Notes: a model not told the origin generated them from the letters alone. Counted from the first letter of the stretch, positions 20,751 to 30,066 are shown. The stretch is DNA of 30,066 bases from Hamiltosporidium magnivora (GCA_004325065.1 PITI01000039.1:1-30066), one strand, 5' to 3'. Numbers and translations are program-made.

Positions 20751-22664
20751 ATGAGAAATTCGATAAAAATACTTCATCTAGGAAATAATAGGATGATTAA
20801 ATTTATAAAAAAAATATTTTACACGGAATTAAATTTAAATAAAACAATACTGTCGGAGTTAGAATTTGAAAACAGTGATTACATAAATATTGAATTTATT
20901 AGTACGAATATTTCAATTAAAGAAACTTCTTTTACAAATAAAATAGATATTTATTCTTTTTATAAAAACAAAACTGTAGTGTTTATTGAAGAACAAATTT
21001 CTATTATTTCCGATGAAGAATGCAGTTCAGAAGAATATAAGAAGACATTAATTATTTATTTAAATAAATATATCTCCAAATTAATAGCTGATATAAAGAA
21101 AGATAAATATAATGAAGAATTTTTTTATTTAAGATGTGCTGAAATTTATATAAAATTAAATTTGTTAAAAATGTGTGATGATGTTATAAGAATTGGTTCT
21201 AAATTAGCAAAAAGGAAGGGTTTTGTAGATTTGAAATACAATTTGATTGAAATTTCTATTTTTAGTCAAATCTATAAATTGACAAAAATTGAATATTTAA
21301 ATATTGAAAATATAAAAAATATTGTAAAAATAATTAAAAACTTTAGAAATATACAGAGAGAGATTCATTTGGTCACAGACTTGTTAGAATATATGATTTT
21401 TAGTGATATTTTATTCATATTGAAACATATCAATGTAGAAATATACAGCTATAATGAAAGAATATATTTCTTTTATAAATTGGCATCTGTTTTAGATGAA
21501 AAAGGATTTAAACGACTTGCATCTATGTATTTTTTAAAAACATTTTTGTCTATTCAAGATTGTACAAACCTAGAATTTAAAAATTATATAAAATGTAAAA
21601 TATTTGATATGATTACTGAGAAAAACTGGAAGAAAATATTCGAATCTATCCATAAATACGTAATTAGCGAAGATTATCAAAAAAGTGGAATTTGCTATAA
21701 ATTTTATACAGATAAGCTATTCAGAAGTGTAGAATATTTAAAATACGAAGAAAGTTCTTATTTAATCAAAAACATTGAATTTTCTGGTGAAAAGAACGTG
21801 TTTTTAGACAGAAACGAAACGTTTTTATTTGAGGCAAAAAAAAATGATAATAAAAATGAAATTTATTTTTTGGAAAATGTAAAAATAGAAATAGAATTGT
21901 ATTCTACAGGTGAAATAGAAATTTTGGCAATTTTGGGAAAGAAAATTGTTAAGAACAAATCGGTTGAACCGAATTTGGAAAATATATCAGAATCGATCAT
22001 AAAAATAGATATTTTCAAAAAGCTTAAAACAAAAAATGTATTTAATATAAATATCCCTGTAAGCATAGAAATACAAAATATTCTTTTTAAAAAAAATGAT
22101 AAATTATTTTATACAAATATTAAAAATGTTAAACTAGAAAAAATTATACCCAAATTTAAACTTAAACTTTTAAATTATAAACAATTTATTTCATTATTTG
22201 TCGGTGAAACAGTAATTAACAAAATAAAATTTAAAACGGAAAAAGCAAATGATTTTATACCAAAAATGATTATTTCTGGTGTGGAAAAATACGATTCGGA
22301 TTTTCACAAGAAAGAGATTTTTTATCTTTTTAAAAAAATTGAACCATTTAAAGGCAATGATATATCTGTTATTTACTGGATTAATGAAGATTTTTACCAA
22401 AAAATTCTAATAAATATGAATACTATTGTGGAAAAACTATTTGAACTAGAAATATTAGCCGAGAATCGAAGTAACAGTCAAATAAGAATATGTACTTGGA
22501 TCACACCATTAATATCTTTTGAAGCAGAAAATTCTTTATTTAAATATAATTTTTATATTAAAAAGAAACAAAAAGTTGTTCTGATTGGTTCTGATAACTT
22601 AGTAATTCTAAAATGGAAAATTAAAGGTCGTGAGGGTTCTATTAACATACTTGAATATAAATAA
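20751..22664 (+). CDS. TRAPP II subunit, TRS120/TRAPPC9-like
   Basis: This is a complete 637-residue protein without signal peptide or membrane segment. The N-terminal half is helical. It has NEEFFYLRCAEIYIKLNLL (121-139), and ERIYFFYKLASVLDEKGFK (236-254) followed by RLASMYFLKTF (255-265). That pattern resembles the helical-repeat segment of Trs120/TRAPPC9, where a 'GxxRKxAFFxR' phrase recurs. The C-terminal half is strand-rich and ends with an LKWKIKGREGSI segment, like the Ig-type beta domains of that family. Known Trs120 is a Golgi/endosome tether subunit that helps TRAPP II activate Ypt31/Rab11-type GTPases. Family members are usually over 1000 residues, so this would be a shortened form. 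There is no CCC immediately upstream, but the ATG follows an AT-rich leader with no upstream in-frame ATG. Another large tethering or helical-repeat protein remains possible. Confidence 0.5.
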   Translation: MRNSIKILHLGNNRMIKFIKKIFYTELNLNKTILSELEFENSDYINIEFISTNISIKETSFTNKIDIYSFYKNKTVVFIEEQISIISDEECSSEEYKKTLIIYLNKYISKLIADIKKDKYNEEFFYLRCAEIYIKLNLLKMCDDVIRIGSKLAKRKGFVDLKYNLIEISIFSQIYKLTKIEYLNIENIKNIVKIIKNFRNIQREIHLVTDLLEYMIFSDILFILKHINVEIYSYNERIYFFYKLASVLDEKGFKRLASMYFLKTFLSIQDCTNLEFKNYIKCKIFDMITEKNWKKIFESIHKYVISEDYQKSGICYKFYTDKLFRSVEYLKYEESSYLIKNIEFSGEKNVFLDRNETFLFEAKKNDNKNEIYFLENVKIEIELYSTGEIEILAILGKKIVKNKSVEPNLENISESIIKIDIFKKLKTKNVFNINIPVSIEIQNILFKKNDKLFYTNIKNVKLEKIIPKFKLKLLNYKQFISLFVGETVINKIKFKTEKANDFIPKMIISGVEKYDSDFHKKEIFYLFKKIEPFKGNDISVIYWINEDFYQKILINMNTIVEKLFELEILAENRSNSQIRICTWITPLISFEAENSLFKYNFYIKKKQKVVLIGSDNLVILKWKIKGREGSINILEYK

Positions 22665-22979
22665 ATTGATTTCATATTTCTAAAACCCAATAAAAAACGC
22701 ATTTGTTGTTTAAAATTTATTTGAAAAAGATTTGTTCGTGAGATATACAAGAAGTATCTTATTAATCTTTTTGAATATTAGTGTTTTAAGCTTTAATTAA
22801 CTTTGAGTAATGCATTAAAAGCTGCAAATTTAGGCCTATTTACAAAAGCGAAATTTTAAATTAAGTATTATAAACTTATAAAAATAAATTCATTTTTTGC
22901 TGCTTAAACTACATATTTTATTATCTTCTTTAAAAAATTATTATTACATTAAAAACCGGTTATTAAAATTTTTCTCTCT
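22665..22979. other. Spacer between TRS120-like gene and retroelement remnant
   Basis: This is a short AT-rich spacer without a visible gene. It is where the 3' end of the minus-strand retroelement would be expected. I find no simple-repeat tail like the one at 12731-12745, so the 3' end of that element is eroded or lies elsewhere. Confidence 0.4.
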
Positions 22980-24480
22980 TTAAATTATATTCTATAATGT
23001 TTTAGGCTCTTCCTTCTATTCCTATTGATCAAACCTTCAACTTAAGTTTATTGTTGGTTTATCCATCAATGTTACGTTATTTAATTTATGAGGCTCAATG
23101 TATCTCGAATTTGCTTATTTTACACCATCTTCCTCGTTTTTATTTTTCTATAGAGTGGCTTTGGTTATTTTACATAACAAATCCTTCAATTGCATTAATG
23201 ACGCACTCTTCCAGCTCTCTTCGTTATTTGGTCCCGACTCAAGTACTCTTCATCGATAAAAAAAATTGTTTCGATAGTCTTCTTAAGTAGTATCGATTAA
23301 ATATACCTACATTTATGGGTAATTGCCGTCTTTTGAGATATGACTTATGGTGTTTTGTTACAATACCCTCTCAAGTCATCACAAAAGGATTAGCTCAAAA
23401 CCAACTTATAAAAACGACCTATTCCTTGGCCAATAAGTCATGCTTATACTTCTTTTATTTTCAACTTTTTGCATTCAACATTTAGAGGTGATTTCGAATT
23501 AATAAGGGCTATCATATTTTTTTACTGTCTAAAATGAAATATCTGGTCTATTATTCAGAATTTTGATTTAGTGTTTTACTGAAGTTTCCTCTTTGCCTAC
23601 TTGTTATCAAGAGTTTATTATCCCAGATGACTTCTAATTCGTTTTGAAGATTTGAATAATATCTATTTAGAAAGAGTAACACTATACATCTTACCTCTTT
23701 GTTGTGTCATCTAGTATAGTCATTACCAAGTATTTTCGAACAATTTGTCGCTACACGATATAAGGCCTTTCTAGGTTGTTTTAATGTTGACACAACCTTC
23801 TCCTCACCAAAATACTTTCTATTCTGAACATAGCAGAACAATGTTCTTCGCCCGGTCTTATCCTTATATTCTTGAACCCTCTTAAGGAGTCATTAATATG
23901 TATTAGTTTGACATTTTTCAGAAGTATATAAATTTGATTGAAGTTTTCGTTTTCCATTTCACTACATAAGTTAGCTAGTTGAGTTTCTTCTAATTTCTTC
24001 TTTTTGACTTCCTCTGTTATCCGTATTTTAAATGTAAAATGTCTTTATAGGCCAAAATGGATTTTATGATTATTCTTTACGTTTAGGATGCTTGCTCTCT
24101 TAGTCGATAATTCTTTGTACCTTCTAGATAATATAAGAGTTGCATTTTCGTTTTTTAACTCGAACTATCCAAGGTTCTTCTAGGTTTTTACAAGAAAGGT
24201 ATAAATGGTTTTTAAACCCGAACTTAGATATATTTTGTTTTTTACTAACATTGCTTTTACTGCATGCTAACTCAATGAATTCAGCCAGCCCAAGCCGAAG
24301 TACTACTATATAATATTTTATTAAGGCAATTGGCTGTTGATAGATAGCTTTAAAGTGAATAATCGAATAAATTTAATCTACATTGCCCAAATGACCTATG
24401 TGTTGTGAGATTAAACTGCTGCATTTTATTATTTCAAGGTATTTTCAATAACCTACAACCCCAAGAAGAGCAGGAGTAAT
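22980..24480 (-). mobile_element. Decayed, 5'-truncated R2/R4(Dong)-type non-LTR retrotransposon
   Basis: Read on the minus strand, broken coding pieces follow the order of the C-terminal half of a retrotransposon with a restriction-like endonuclease. Near 24260-24325 is IKYYIVVLRLGLAEF, like the post-catalytic RT block ending in W-T-x-A-E. KHPKR follows. KKKKLEETQLANLCSEME lies near 23950-24010. TLKQPRKALYRVATNCSKI, then LGNDYTR*HNKEVRCI, lies near 23695-23790. This matches the 'C...Y..RHN.v..i' block after the zinc finger, with TGA (23707-23709) where the second R is expected. ELEVIWDNKLLITS (about 23605-23640) and RYFILDSK (about 23521-23545) match the E.....WD..i.T and PD....D+ parts of the nuclease. 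NVECKKLKIKEV (about 23440-23480) and LIGQGIGRFYK follow. The catalytic YADD core is missing, so the copy is 5'-truncated. Many stops and shifts make it non-functional. Confidence 0.68.
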
Positions 24481-24831
24481 TATTATATAAATTAAAATAA
24501 ATGGGGCAATCGGATAACATCAAACTATAAACCATAATATACGATCTTTTTAAATAAAGTATATTAATACTCAAATACTTTGATAAAATCTTAAAATATT
24601 AAAACCGTTAATTGAACTTAAGTAGATTAATAACCCCGAATTTCTCTTACTTCAGTTAAAACAAGAAATTATGATTTTTCATATTTAAATATTTTTTAGA
24701 TCTACAAAGCGAATAATTATTTGCTTGTAAAATCACTTTCATGAATAATTAAATTTCCACATACCATATTTACTTGTAAAATCCGTATCAGATTGTTTTC
24801 AAAACAATTTAAAATACTGAAATCCCTATTT
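24481..24831. other. AT-rich spacer and leader of the SKI3-like gene
   Basis: No gene is seen. The right end serves as leader of the downstream TPR gene and carries its CCC signal. The left end marks the abrupt loss of retroelement coding content, consistent with 5' truncation. Confidence 0.45.
24824..24826 (+). promoter_or_regulatory. CCC start-proximal signal of the SKI3-like gene
   Basis: AAATCCCTATTT precedes ATG at 24832. The CCC lies five bases before the start. It favours this ATG over an in-frame TTG at 24793, and a protein starting MQNLYKEI. Confidence 0.5.
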
Positions 24832-27735
24832 ATGCAGAATTTATACAAAGAAATTAAAATAAATATTTTAAAAAAAGATTATTCCTATGCATTACAACAA
24901 TGTGATATTGGACTATCAATCTCAGAAGAAGATGAACTTTACTTTTTAAAAGCATATATTCTGGCCGAAAGGAGTGATGATTTAAATGATATAGATGAAT
25001 CAATAGAATTATACAAAAAATTACCTCTGCAAGAGAAATACTTACAAGGAATTGTAAAATCACTAAACAAAAAATTTTTATTGACTTCAGAAAAAGTAGA
25101 AGAAGAAAACTTGGTTTATTATAAATTTCTTTGTGATAAATATTTTGAAAATAATAAAATAGAAAAATATCAAGAATTAATAAAGAAAACATTAGAACAG
25201 CTTTCTGAAGGTGAAAAATATGTTGAATTTCTTTGTGATATCAAAATCGAGAAAGAACGATATTTTGGAGAGTATTTTATTAAAATAAAAGAAATTTATA
25301 CGAAATTTTGTTGTGAAATTTATAAAAAAAGAGTTCTATTTTCGGAAAAGGAAATTAAAAATAAAATAAGATTAGAAAAAGAACGAATTAAGATTGATTT
25401 AGTAGCAGAGAACATTAATCAGGAAATCTTTTATTTTGATATATTAAAACTCCATATCGCAGATATTTATTTGGAATTTGATAAAACAAAAAAAGAAAAA
25501 ATTGATAATTTTATCAAGTCCGGGAACAAAAATGTATCAATTGAAAACATTATAAATTTATACAGGATGGATTTCGGAGAAAATAGATCTTTTCAGCCTT
25601 TTTTTATAGATCTAAATACGGAATATTTAATTGAACAAAGCTTATTTTCCATGAGTTTAAAAATCAATTATACTATTCAACAAAAAGATTTAAAAAACAT
25701 TTCTGTTATACAGCCTATAATAAAATATTATGAAAGCGTTGATTGTTTGAAATTTAAAACTTCTAGAATTTATGACTTTTTAGTAAAATTGTATTTTGAT
25801 TATAAAATGTTTGATGAAATTAATGATGTTAAAAATAAAGTCAGTTTTGAAGATTTAGAAACATTGTATATGATTATTTTTGCTTTAAATGAATGTGTAG
25901 ATTTCGAGAATTCTTTGGAATATATATTTCAAAACAATATTGATGAAATGATTATTTTTAATCTAGAAAACAACTATTTAGATTGTAATAAGAATTTTGC
26001 TGATAATGAAAATATTTCATTAAATGAAAAACTAATGAAAATTCGAATTAAAAACACGGATTCGATAAAAATGGAAATTATAGGATCGGATCTCAAATGT
26101 GCGACAGATTATGAGACAAAGAAAACAGAATTTAAAACTTACGTAAATGATAAATTTATAAAATTCTATGAAAGACTTGAAAAAAATAAGAGTAAATTAC
26201 AAATAATAGATGATAAAACAAAAGAAACTCTAATAAAAATTATTGAAGAGATTTTCTATGTTTCTATTTGTTCAAAAATAGAATTTCAAAGGCAAAATTA
26301 TTTTGAATTATATGATAGTGATATTTTTGATAAAGACAGCAATTTCTATTTTTTCAAAGCGATACTTTCAGATAATTTTGATGATAAGATTGCATTTTTA
26401 GAAATGAGTGTTCAAAAAAATAGATTAAATCATCGAGCAAATTATAAATTAGGAGAATCACAAGATAATTTAGATAAAAAGATATATTATTTTGAATTGG
26501 CGTTCAATGATTCAAAGAATTATGCAGTAGATTTGGCAATGTGTTATAATATAAAATATGGAACGAGAAAAGCTATATCCTTCTTAGAAAATAATTTTGT
26601 TTATAGAAAAAATCAATTTGCATATTTTTTTGAATTAGGAAAATTATATTTTAAGGAAAATGAATTTCTTAAAGCAGAAAATAGTTTTCAAAAAGCTATT
26701 TCAATAAAAGAAGACTTCGAATGTTATGTTTATTTAGCAGATTCTTTGGAAGGGCTAAATAGATTTGAAAATTCTATTCTCATCTTAGAGAAATCGATGT
26801 TTAAATTTAAATCACACGTACTCATATTAAAAAAAATTAAATTATTAAATATTTTAGGAAATTCAGAAGAATCTTTGTTTGAAATCAATAGATTAAATTC
26901 CGAGATAAATAATTCAGAATTTAATTTTGATGAAAATGAAATACAAATCGTACGAGAATGCTTGAATTTTGAAAAATTAACTTCATATAACAATATTATG
27001 AGAAAAACACCGAATGAATTCAATAAATACAGTGAAGATTGCCAAAAACTACTTAAAGCTGAGTATAAGATTTTTAAAGATTTTATTCTTAAACTTAAAA
27101 TTGATTTTTACATTTTTATGGATAAAAAAAATGAACTTGAAGATGAGTTTTATATCCAAAGTCAATTTATTTTGAATTCGATTAAATTTAAGGATAAATT
27201 TATTAGAAACGAAATAAATTCTGATTTTGAGGATATAATTGTTACCAAATTTATTAAAAATAGTTCCTTTATTCAAAGAAATGAGGACTTTTACAATTTT
27301 ATTGGATTAATTCTTTTAAATACCAAAGAATCTTACAATTGGTTCTATAAAGCAATAGAATTCAAAAATAATTATAAATCTTGGGCGTATTTAGCATTGA
27401 AATACTTAGAAGAAAAGGATTATGAAAATAGCTTTGAGTTTATCGAACGGGCTATTACTTTGAATTATGAGAATTGTTTAGTATGGTGTATTAAATTATT
27501 AATATGTGCATTAATGGAACCTAAAATATGCGAATCTATATTTATAAATTTTTTAAGATTCTTTGAACCGGAATATTCCGATTTCCTTTATTATTTCTTA
27601 GAAAAGTATCGATGGTTTGAAGAAGTGGAATTAATTCAAAATTGCCTAAATATTTCAAGAAATTGTGAAACGAAGAATCAAATCCAAGAAATTCTTATTA
27701 TATTAAAGAATAATATTGTGCAGAAAGAAATATAA
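24832..27735 (+). CDS. Long TPR-repeat protein, SKI3-like
   Basis: This 967-residue helical-repeat protein has tetratricopeptide-like repeats at both ends. The first, KEIKINILKKDYSYALQQC, is at about residues 6-24. A clear repeat is FAYFFELGKLYFKENEFLK (about 597-615) followed by AENSFQKAISI. A further pair lies at about 846-880, with WAYLALKYLEEKDYENSFE then FIERAITLN. A less repetitive central part includes CEIYKKRVLFSEKEI. An N-terminal TPR block, a degenerate middle and a C-terminal TPR array match SKI3/TTC37, the scaffold that joins the SKI2 helicase and SKI8 to feed mRNA into the exosome. Known SKI3 proteins are longer (about 1400 residues), so this would be reduced. Other TPR scaffolds such as CTR9 remain possible. 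Base composition is among the most AT-rich of the intact genes. No membrane segment or signal peptide is visible. Confidence 0.5.
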   Translation: MQNLYKEIKINILKKDYSYALQQCDIGLSISEEDELYFLKAYILAERSDDLNDIDESIELYKKLPLQEKYLQGIVKSLNKKFLLTSEKVEEENLVYYKFLCDKYFENNKIEKYQELIKKTLEQLSEGEKYVEFLCDIKIEKERYFGEYFIKIKEIYTKFCCEIYKKRVLFSEKEIKNKIRLEKERIKIDLVAENINQEIFYFDILKLHIADIYLEFDKTKKEKIDNFIKSGNKNVSIENIINLYRMDFGENRSFQPFFIDLNTEYLIEQSLFSMSLKINYTIQQKDLKNISVIQPIIKYYESVDCLKFKTSRIYDFLVKLYFDYKMFDEINDVKNKVSFEDLETLYMIIFALNECVDFENSLEYIFQNNIDEMIIFNLENNYLDCNKNFADNENISLNEKLMKIRIKNTDSIKMEIIGSDLKCATDYETKKTEFKTYVNDKFIKFYERLEKNKSKLQIIDDKTKETLIKIIEEIFYVSICSKIEFQRQNYFELYDSDIFDKDSNFYFFKAILSDNFDDKIAFLEMSVQKNRLNHRANYKLGESQDNLDKKIYYFELAFNDSKNYAVDLAMCYNIKYGTRKAISFLENNFVYRKNQFAYFFELGKLYFKENEFLKAENSFQKAISIKEDFECYVYLADSLEGLNRFENSILILEKSMFKFKSHVLILKKIKLLNILGNSEESLFEINRLNSEINNSEFNFDENEIQIVRECLNFEKLTSYNNIMRKTPNEFNKYSEDCQKLLKAEYKIFKDFILKLKIDFYIFMDKKNELEDEFYIQSQFILNSIKFKDKFIRNEINSDFEDIIVTKFIKNSSFIQRNEDFYNFIGLILLNTKESYNWFYKAIEFKNNYKSWAYLALKYLEEKDYENSFEFIERAITLNYENCLVWCIKLLICALMEPKICESIFINFLRFFEPEYSDFLYYFLEKYRWFEEVELIQNCLNISRNCETKNQIQEILIILKNNIVQKEI

Positions 27736-28278
27736 AATACAAAGTAATATAATTTGAAAAAATAATAAATTAATATTTAGAGATAACTTCTTAAAACATC
27801 ATCATGACCAAATATATCTTAATTATATCTAAAAATGTACAAAAACATGGTATATAATATTATTCTAGGAATAAATATTACAAGAAAATCACAGATATTT
27901 TTTTGAGATTCAAGATATTTTTAGTATCTTTCAGAATATATTTATAAATATTTTTAAAATTTAACTCAGCATTTCTATATTTCTTTACCCTATATTTTTC
28001 TATACAATATTTCCCTTTTTTTCATCTGTAAACTGTGATCATTCTTTTAAAATAGCGAAGGCTAGGTTTAGAATATTATTAAAATTAAATTGATTTCTGT
28101 TAATATATTCATTGAATATAAATTAGATATAATTGCTATTTTAGCAAAATTATATTCAATCAATTACCCGTTGATTGTAATCATTTTGAATCAACTTTTT
28201 TGTTCTATTCGAAGATATATCCTAGAAAAAAATAGCCATATAATTTACTCAAAAAATAGAAAAAAAATGTTTAAATTT
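27736..28278. other. AT-rich convergent intergenic region
   Basis: This region lies between the 3' ends of the SKI3-like gene (plus) and the RhoGAP-like gene (minus), so it contains both transcript ends. A plus-strand open stretch from 28090 runs into the opposite gene, lacks an ATG and is not called. Confidence 0.5.
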
Positions 28279-29064
28279 CTATTTTCTTTTGGCCATAATT
28301 TTTTCAAACATAAAAGTTGCTTTTTTTATTAAAACTATTGGCACATCATTAAAATTAAAGTCGTTAAAATAATTTATCAATTTTATTTGGGTATTTATGT
28401 TGTGTTTGTTGAAGTATAAGCATTCTGGAAAATACATATCGAGATTAGCAGAAATCAAATCTGTTAATACAGTATGTTTCCATTCGCTTAAATGTATCCA
28501 CATGCTTTTAAGCTCTCTAAAAAGTTTCCTTTCGGTTTCTGTAAATGCAAATCTCATATAATACTCAAAGTATCCAAAATCCTCATAGTCTGGTTCAATA
28601 AAAAGTGCATCATGTAATTGGTATGCTAGCTCTCTATGAAATAACCCTCCATATGATTTAACAAGACTTATAATCAAGTTTCCAATTTGTTCTATTGACA
28701 ATTCCTTTAAACCATATTTTTTTATTCTATTTAACTGCGCATTTTTCGTATGTGTATCAAGTAATTCACCACGGTGAAGAAACATATTCACAATTGTTGG
28801 CTCACTTTTGATTATGTGTTCTATTAATTTGAATACTATAGGATCTAGGTATTTTTTTTGTTTAGGTCTGATTTTGGTTTTGAAGCAAAAACAAAGAAAA
28901 TCGCCTAAAAAAAATATCGCTTTGTCATAATATTCTATTCTATGTAATCGAAGCATTTTCATAAAACAATAATGATGAAGACATTTTTTTTCTTGTTTAT
29001 TTAGCTTCCAATATGATATTTTTCTCCTATCTTTTTTCTTCACGTTTAGAATATAGTCTATCAT
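28279..29064 (-). CDS. RhoGAP-domain-like protein
   Basis: This is a 261-residue soluble protein. Residues about 72-215 follow the RhoGAP pattern. DPIVFKLIEHIIKSEP (74-89) stands for the first helix and IVNMFLHRGE (91-100) for the 'GIFRxSG' arginine-finger loop, with R98 the candidate finger. IEQIGNLIISLVKSYGGLFH (124-143) stands for the 'dxHxvaxllKxxLReLPePL' segment with K136. Helices to residue 215 follow. Known RhoGAPs speed GTP hydrolysis by Rho/Cdc42-type GTPases and so control polarity and the cytoskeleton. The finger loop has lost the usual serine-glycine after the arginine, and the LPxPL prolines are absent. Activity is therefore uncertain, or the match may be structural only. The basic N-terminus (KKKDRRK) might bind membrane. 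No CCC signal precedes the ATG. I rate the family call as moderate. Confidence 0.42.
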   Translation of the reverse strand: MIDYILNVKKKDRRKISYWKLNKQEKKCLHHYCFMKMLRLHRIEYYDKAIFFLGDFLCFCFKTKIRPKQKKYLDPIVFKLIEHIIKSEPTIVNMFLHRGELLDTHTKNAQLNRIKKYGLKELSIEQIGNLIISLVKSYGGLFHRELAYQLHDALFIEPDYEDFGYFEYYMRFAFTETERKLFRELKSMWIHLSEWKHTVLTDLISANLDMYFPECLYFNKHNINTQIKLINYFNDFNFNDVPIVLIKKATFMFEKIMAKRK

Positions 29065-29700
29065 CTATTTTATGAGATTTATCTCTATTTATACTTTTTT
29101 CTGACACATGTTTTTTAAATTTTTTAAAATGCCTCAATTTTAATTATTCTATTTGAAAGCTTAGTTACTTTATATCGATTATGAGTTAAATTAGTTCAAT
29201 GATATTATATTTTTCGTAACAATACGAAATGGTTTAATTTAACTGGTAATTTTTTCCTGTTAAACAAAATGTGTTTTATAAATGGCTTTTTTTACAGGTT
29301 TAACTGTTTTCACTTCTAAATTGTTTATAAATTTAATAAAAATTTAAATAAATCTTGGCTTTTTATTTTGGTAAAATTATTCTATTCCTAAAAAATTACG
29401 AAATCGTTTTTATGAATACTAACTTTTGAAGATATGTTTTGAAACTGAAAATTTATTTTTAGACTAAAAAATAAACCCAGCCTATTAATTCTTATTCAGT
29501 TAGTACAATGTTTCATGAAATTGTTATTCATCATTTCTTTTTACCACTATTATTCAACTAAAAATATAGTTTAAAATTTATAAATTATAGTAAGTAAACG
29601 ATAATTTAAAGTGTGGTTGTTCATTTCATCAAAAATATAATAAATGCAAAGGAAAATATCGGATGTGTTTAAATACTTTAGGTAAATTAGAATTTTGTAT
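29065..29700. other. AT-rich spacer
   Basis: No gene is seen upstream of the RhoGAP-like gene. The region is A/T-rich and closed in all frames over short distances, with no repeat or hairpin that stands out. Confidence 0.5.
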
Positions 29701-29704
29701 TTTT

Positions 29705-30066
29705 TATTTAACTAGAAAAAGTAGCGGGAGGATAACCACAAAAAAACTTTCTGCTTGGCAATGAGTGTGTGAAACTGCTCTGAAAATCTTTTTTTTGGAT
29801 TTTTGGTGGGAATACAACCATACTACATCTTCGGTTGTTCCATGGGAGTTGTTATGAAGAGGAGAGGTCTAAGAAATGGAGAAACTTTTTCTACAAATTT
29901 ATTTGTAGTTTTTTATGCAACAAGATTAAGAGTAGCTGCATGCAAGTAATTGCCATTGTAAAAGTATGGAAACCTAGCTTTGCTCACTCGGTTTAAAAGA
30001 TTAGCGCTTGGGAGATATAAAACAAAAAACCATTTAAAGCATGGAAAGCTAAGTAGCAGGTTATAT
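29705..30066. repeat. GC-richer segment at right edge, likely repeat or coding remnant
   Basis: The composition changes visibly near 29715 and stays GC-richer to the window edge. At least three frames are open for 40-70 codons: on plus, for example FGCSMGVVMKRRGLRNGET; on minus, for example TTEDVVWLYSHQKSKKK. Openness in several frames reflects lower AT content and does not identify the coding frame. A perfect inverted repeat CTACAAAT-TT-ATTTGTAG lies at 29891-29908. I recognise no family. It may be a dispersed repeat or the edge of a broken accessory gene continuing beyond the window. Confidence 0.35.

Noticed and set aside
23051..23290. 79-codon plus-strand open frame
   Set aside because: It starts at a non-ATG codon region and is antisense to the decayed retroelement, whose minus-strand reading has recognisable motifs.
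28090..28332. 80-codon plus-strand open frame
   Set aside because: It begins at TTG, overlaps the 3' end of the RhoGAP-like gene antisense and lacks a start signal.

Overview
The window looks like nuclear DNA of a large-genome, AT-rich microsporidian. The supporting signs are compact intron-free genes for strongly reduced eukaryotic proteins, a CCC triplet within about 10 bases of several start codons (a known microsporidian start-proximal signal), very AT-rich spacers, and low gene density with decaying retroelements. Candidates by genome style are lineages such as Edhazardia, Anncaliia or Hamiltosporidium. The sequence alone does not decide among them. I saw no rRNA, tRNA, CRISPR array or bacterial-type operon.

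Layout, left to right. Bases 1-1047 hold the 3' part of a broken, hydrophilic, Lys/Glu/Ser-rich gene. A desert follows, then a small basic hypothetical gene on the minus strand (3010-3600) and a second desert of about 4 kb. Bases 7819-10227 hold a second broken gene of about 800 codons, interrupted by one in-frame TGA and two compensating frame changes. Its C-terminus is a polybasic stretch plus a CaaX box (CVIS). A CDK7/Kin28-type kinase lies at 11371-12318 (minus). Next to it is a GC-rich, hairpin-forming repeat with a TGAA-repeat tail (12501-12746). Dolichol-phosphate mannose synthase is at 13503-14207 (minus) and a compact SRD5A3/DFG10-type polyprenal reductase at 16520-17092 (plus), with a decayed transposase-like remnant between them. 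Decayed coding fragments occupy 18871-20693.

The right third carries a TRAPP II TRS120/TRAPPC9-like gene (20751-22664), a decayed 5'-truncated R2/R4(Dong)-type non-LTR retrotransposon on the minus strand (about 22980-24480), a long TPR protein most like SKI3 (24832-27735) and a RhoGAP-like gene (28279-29064, minus). A compositionally distinct GC-richer segment runs from about 29710 to the right edge.

Two themes emerge. The housekeeping genes form a minimal secretory and glycosylation set (dolichol making, dolichol-P-mannose making, TRAPP trafficking, Rho GTPase control) plus RNA-related functions (TFIIH kinase, mRNA decay scaffold). Between them lies a graveyard of recent accessory genes and retroelements. 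The least familiar items are the two broken hydrophilic genes, which share a short I-L-E-x-R-like motif; one ends in a Ras-like lipidation signal. No tool searches were possible, so family names for divergent proteins rest on motif reading only.
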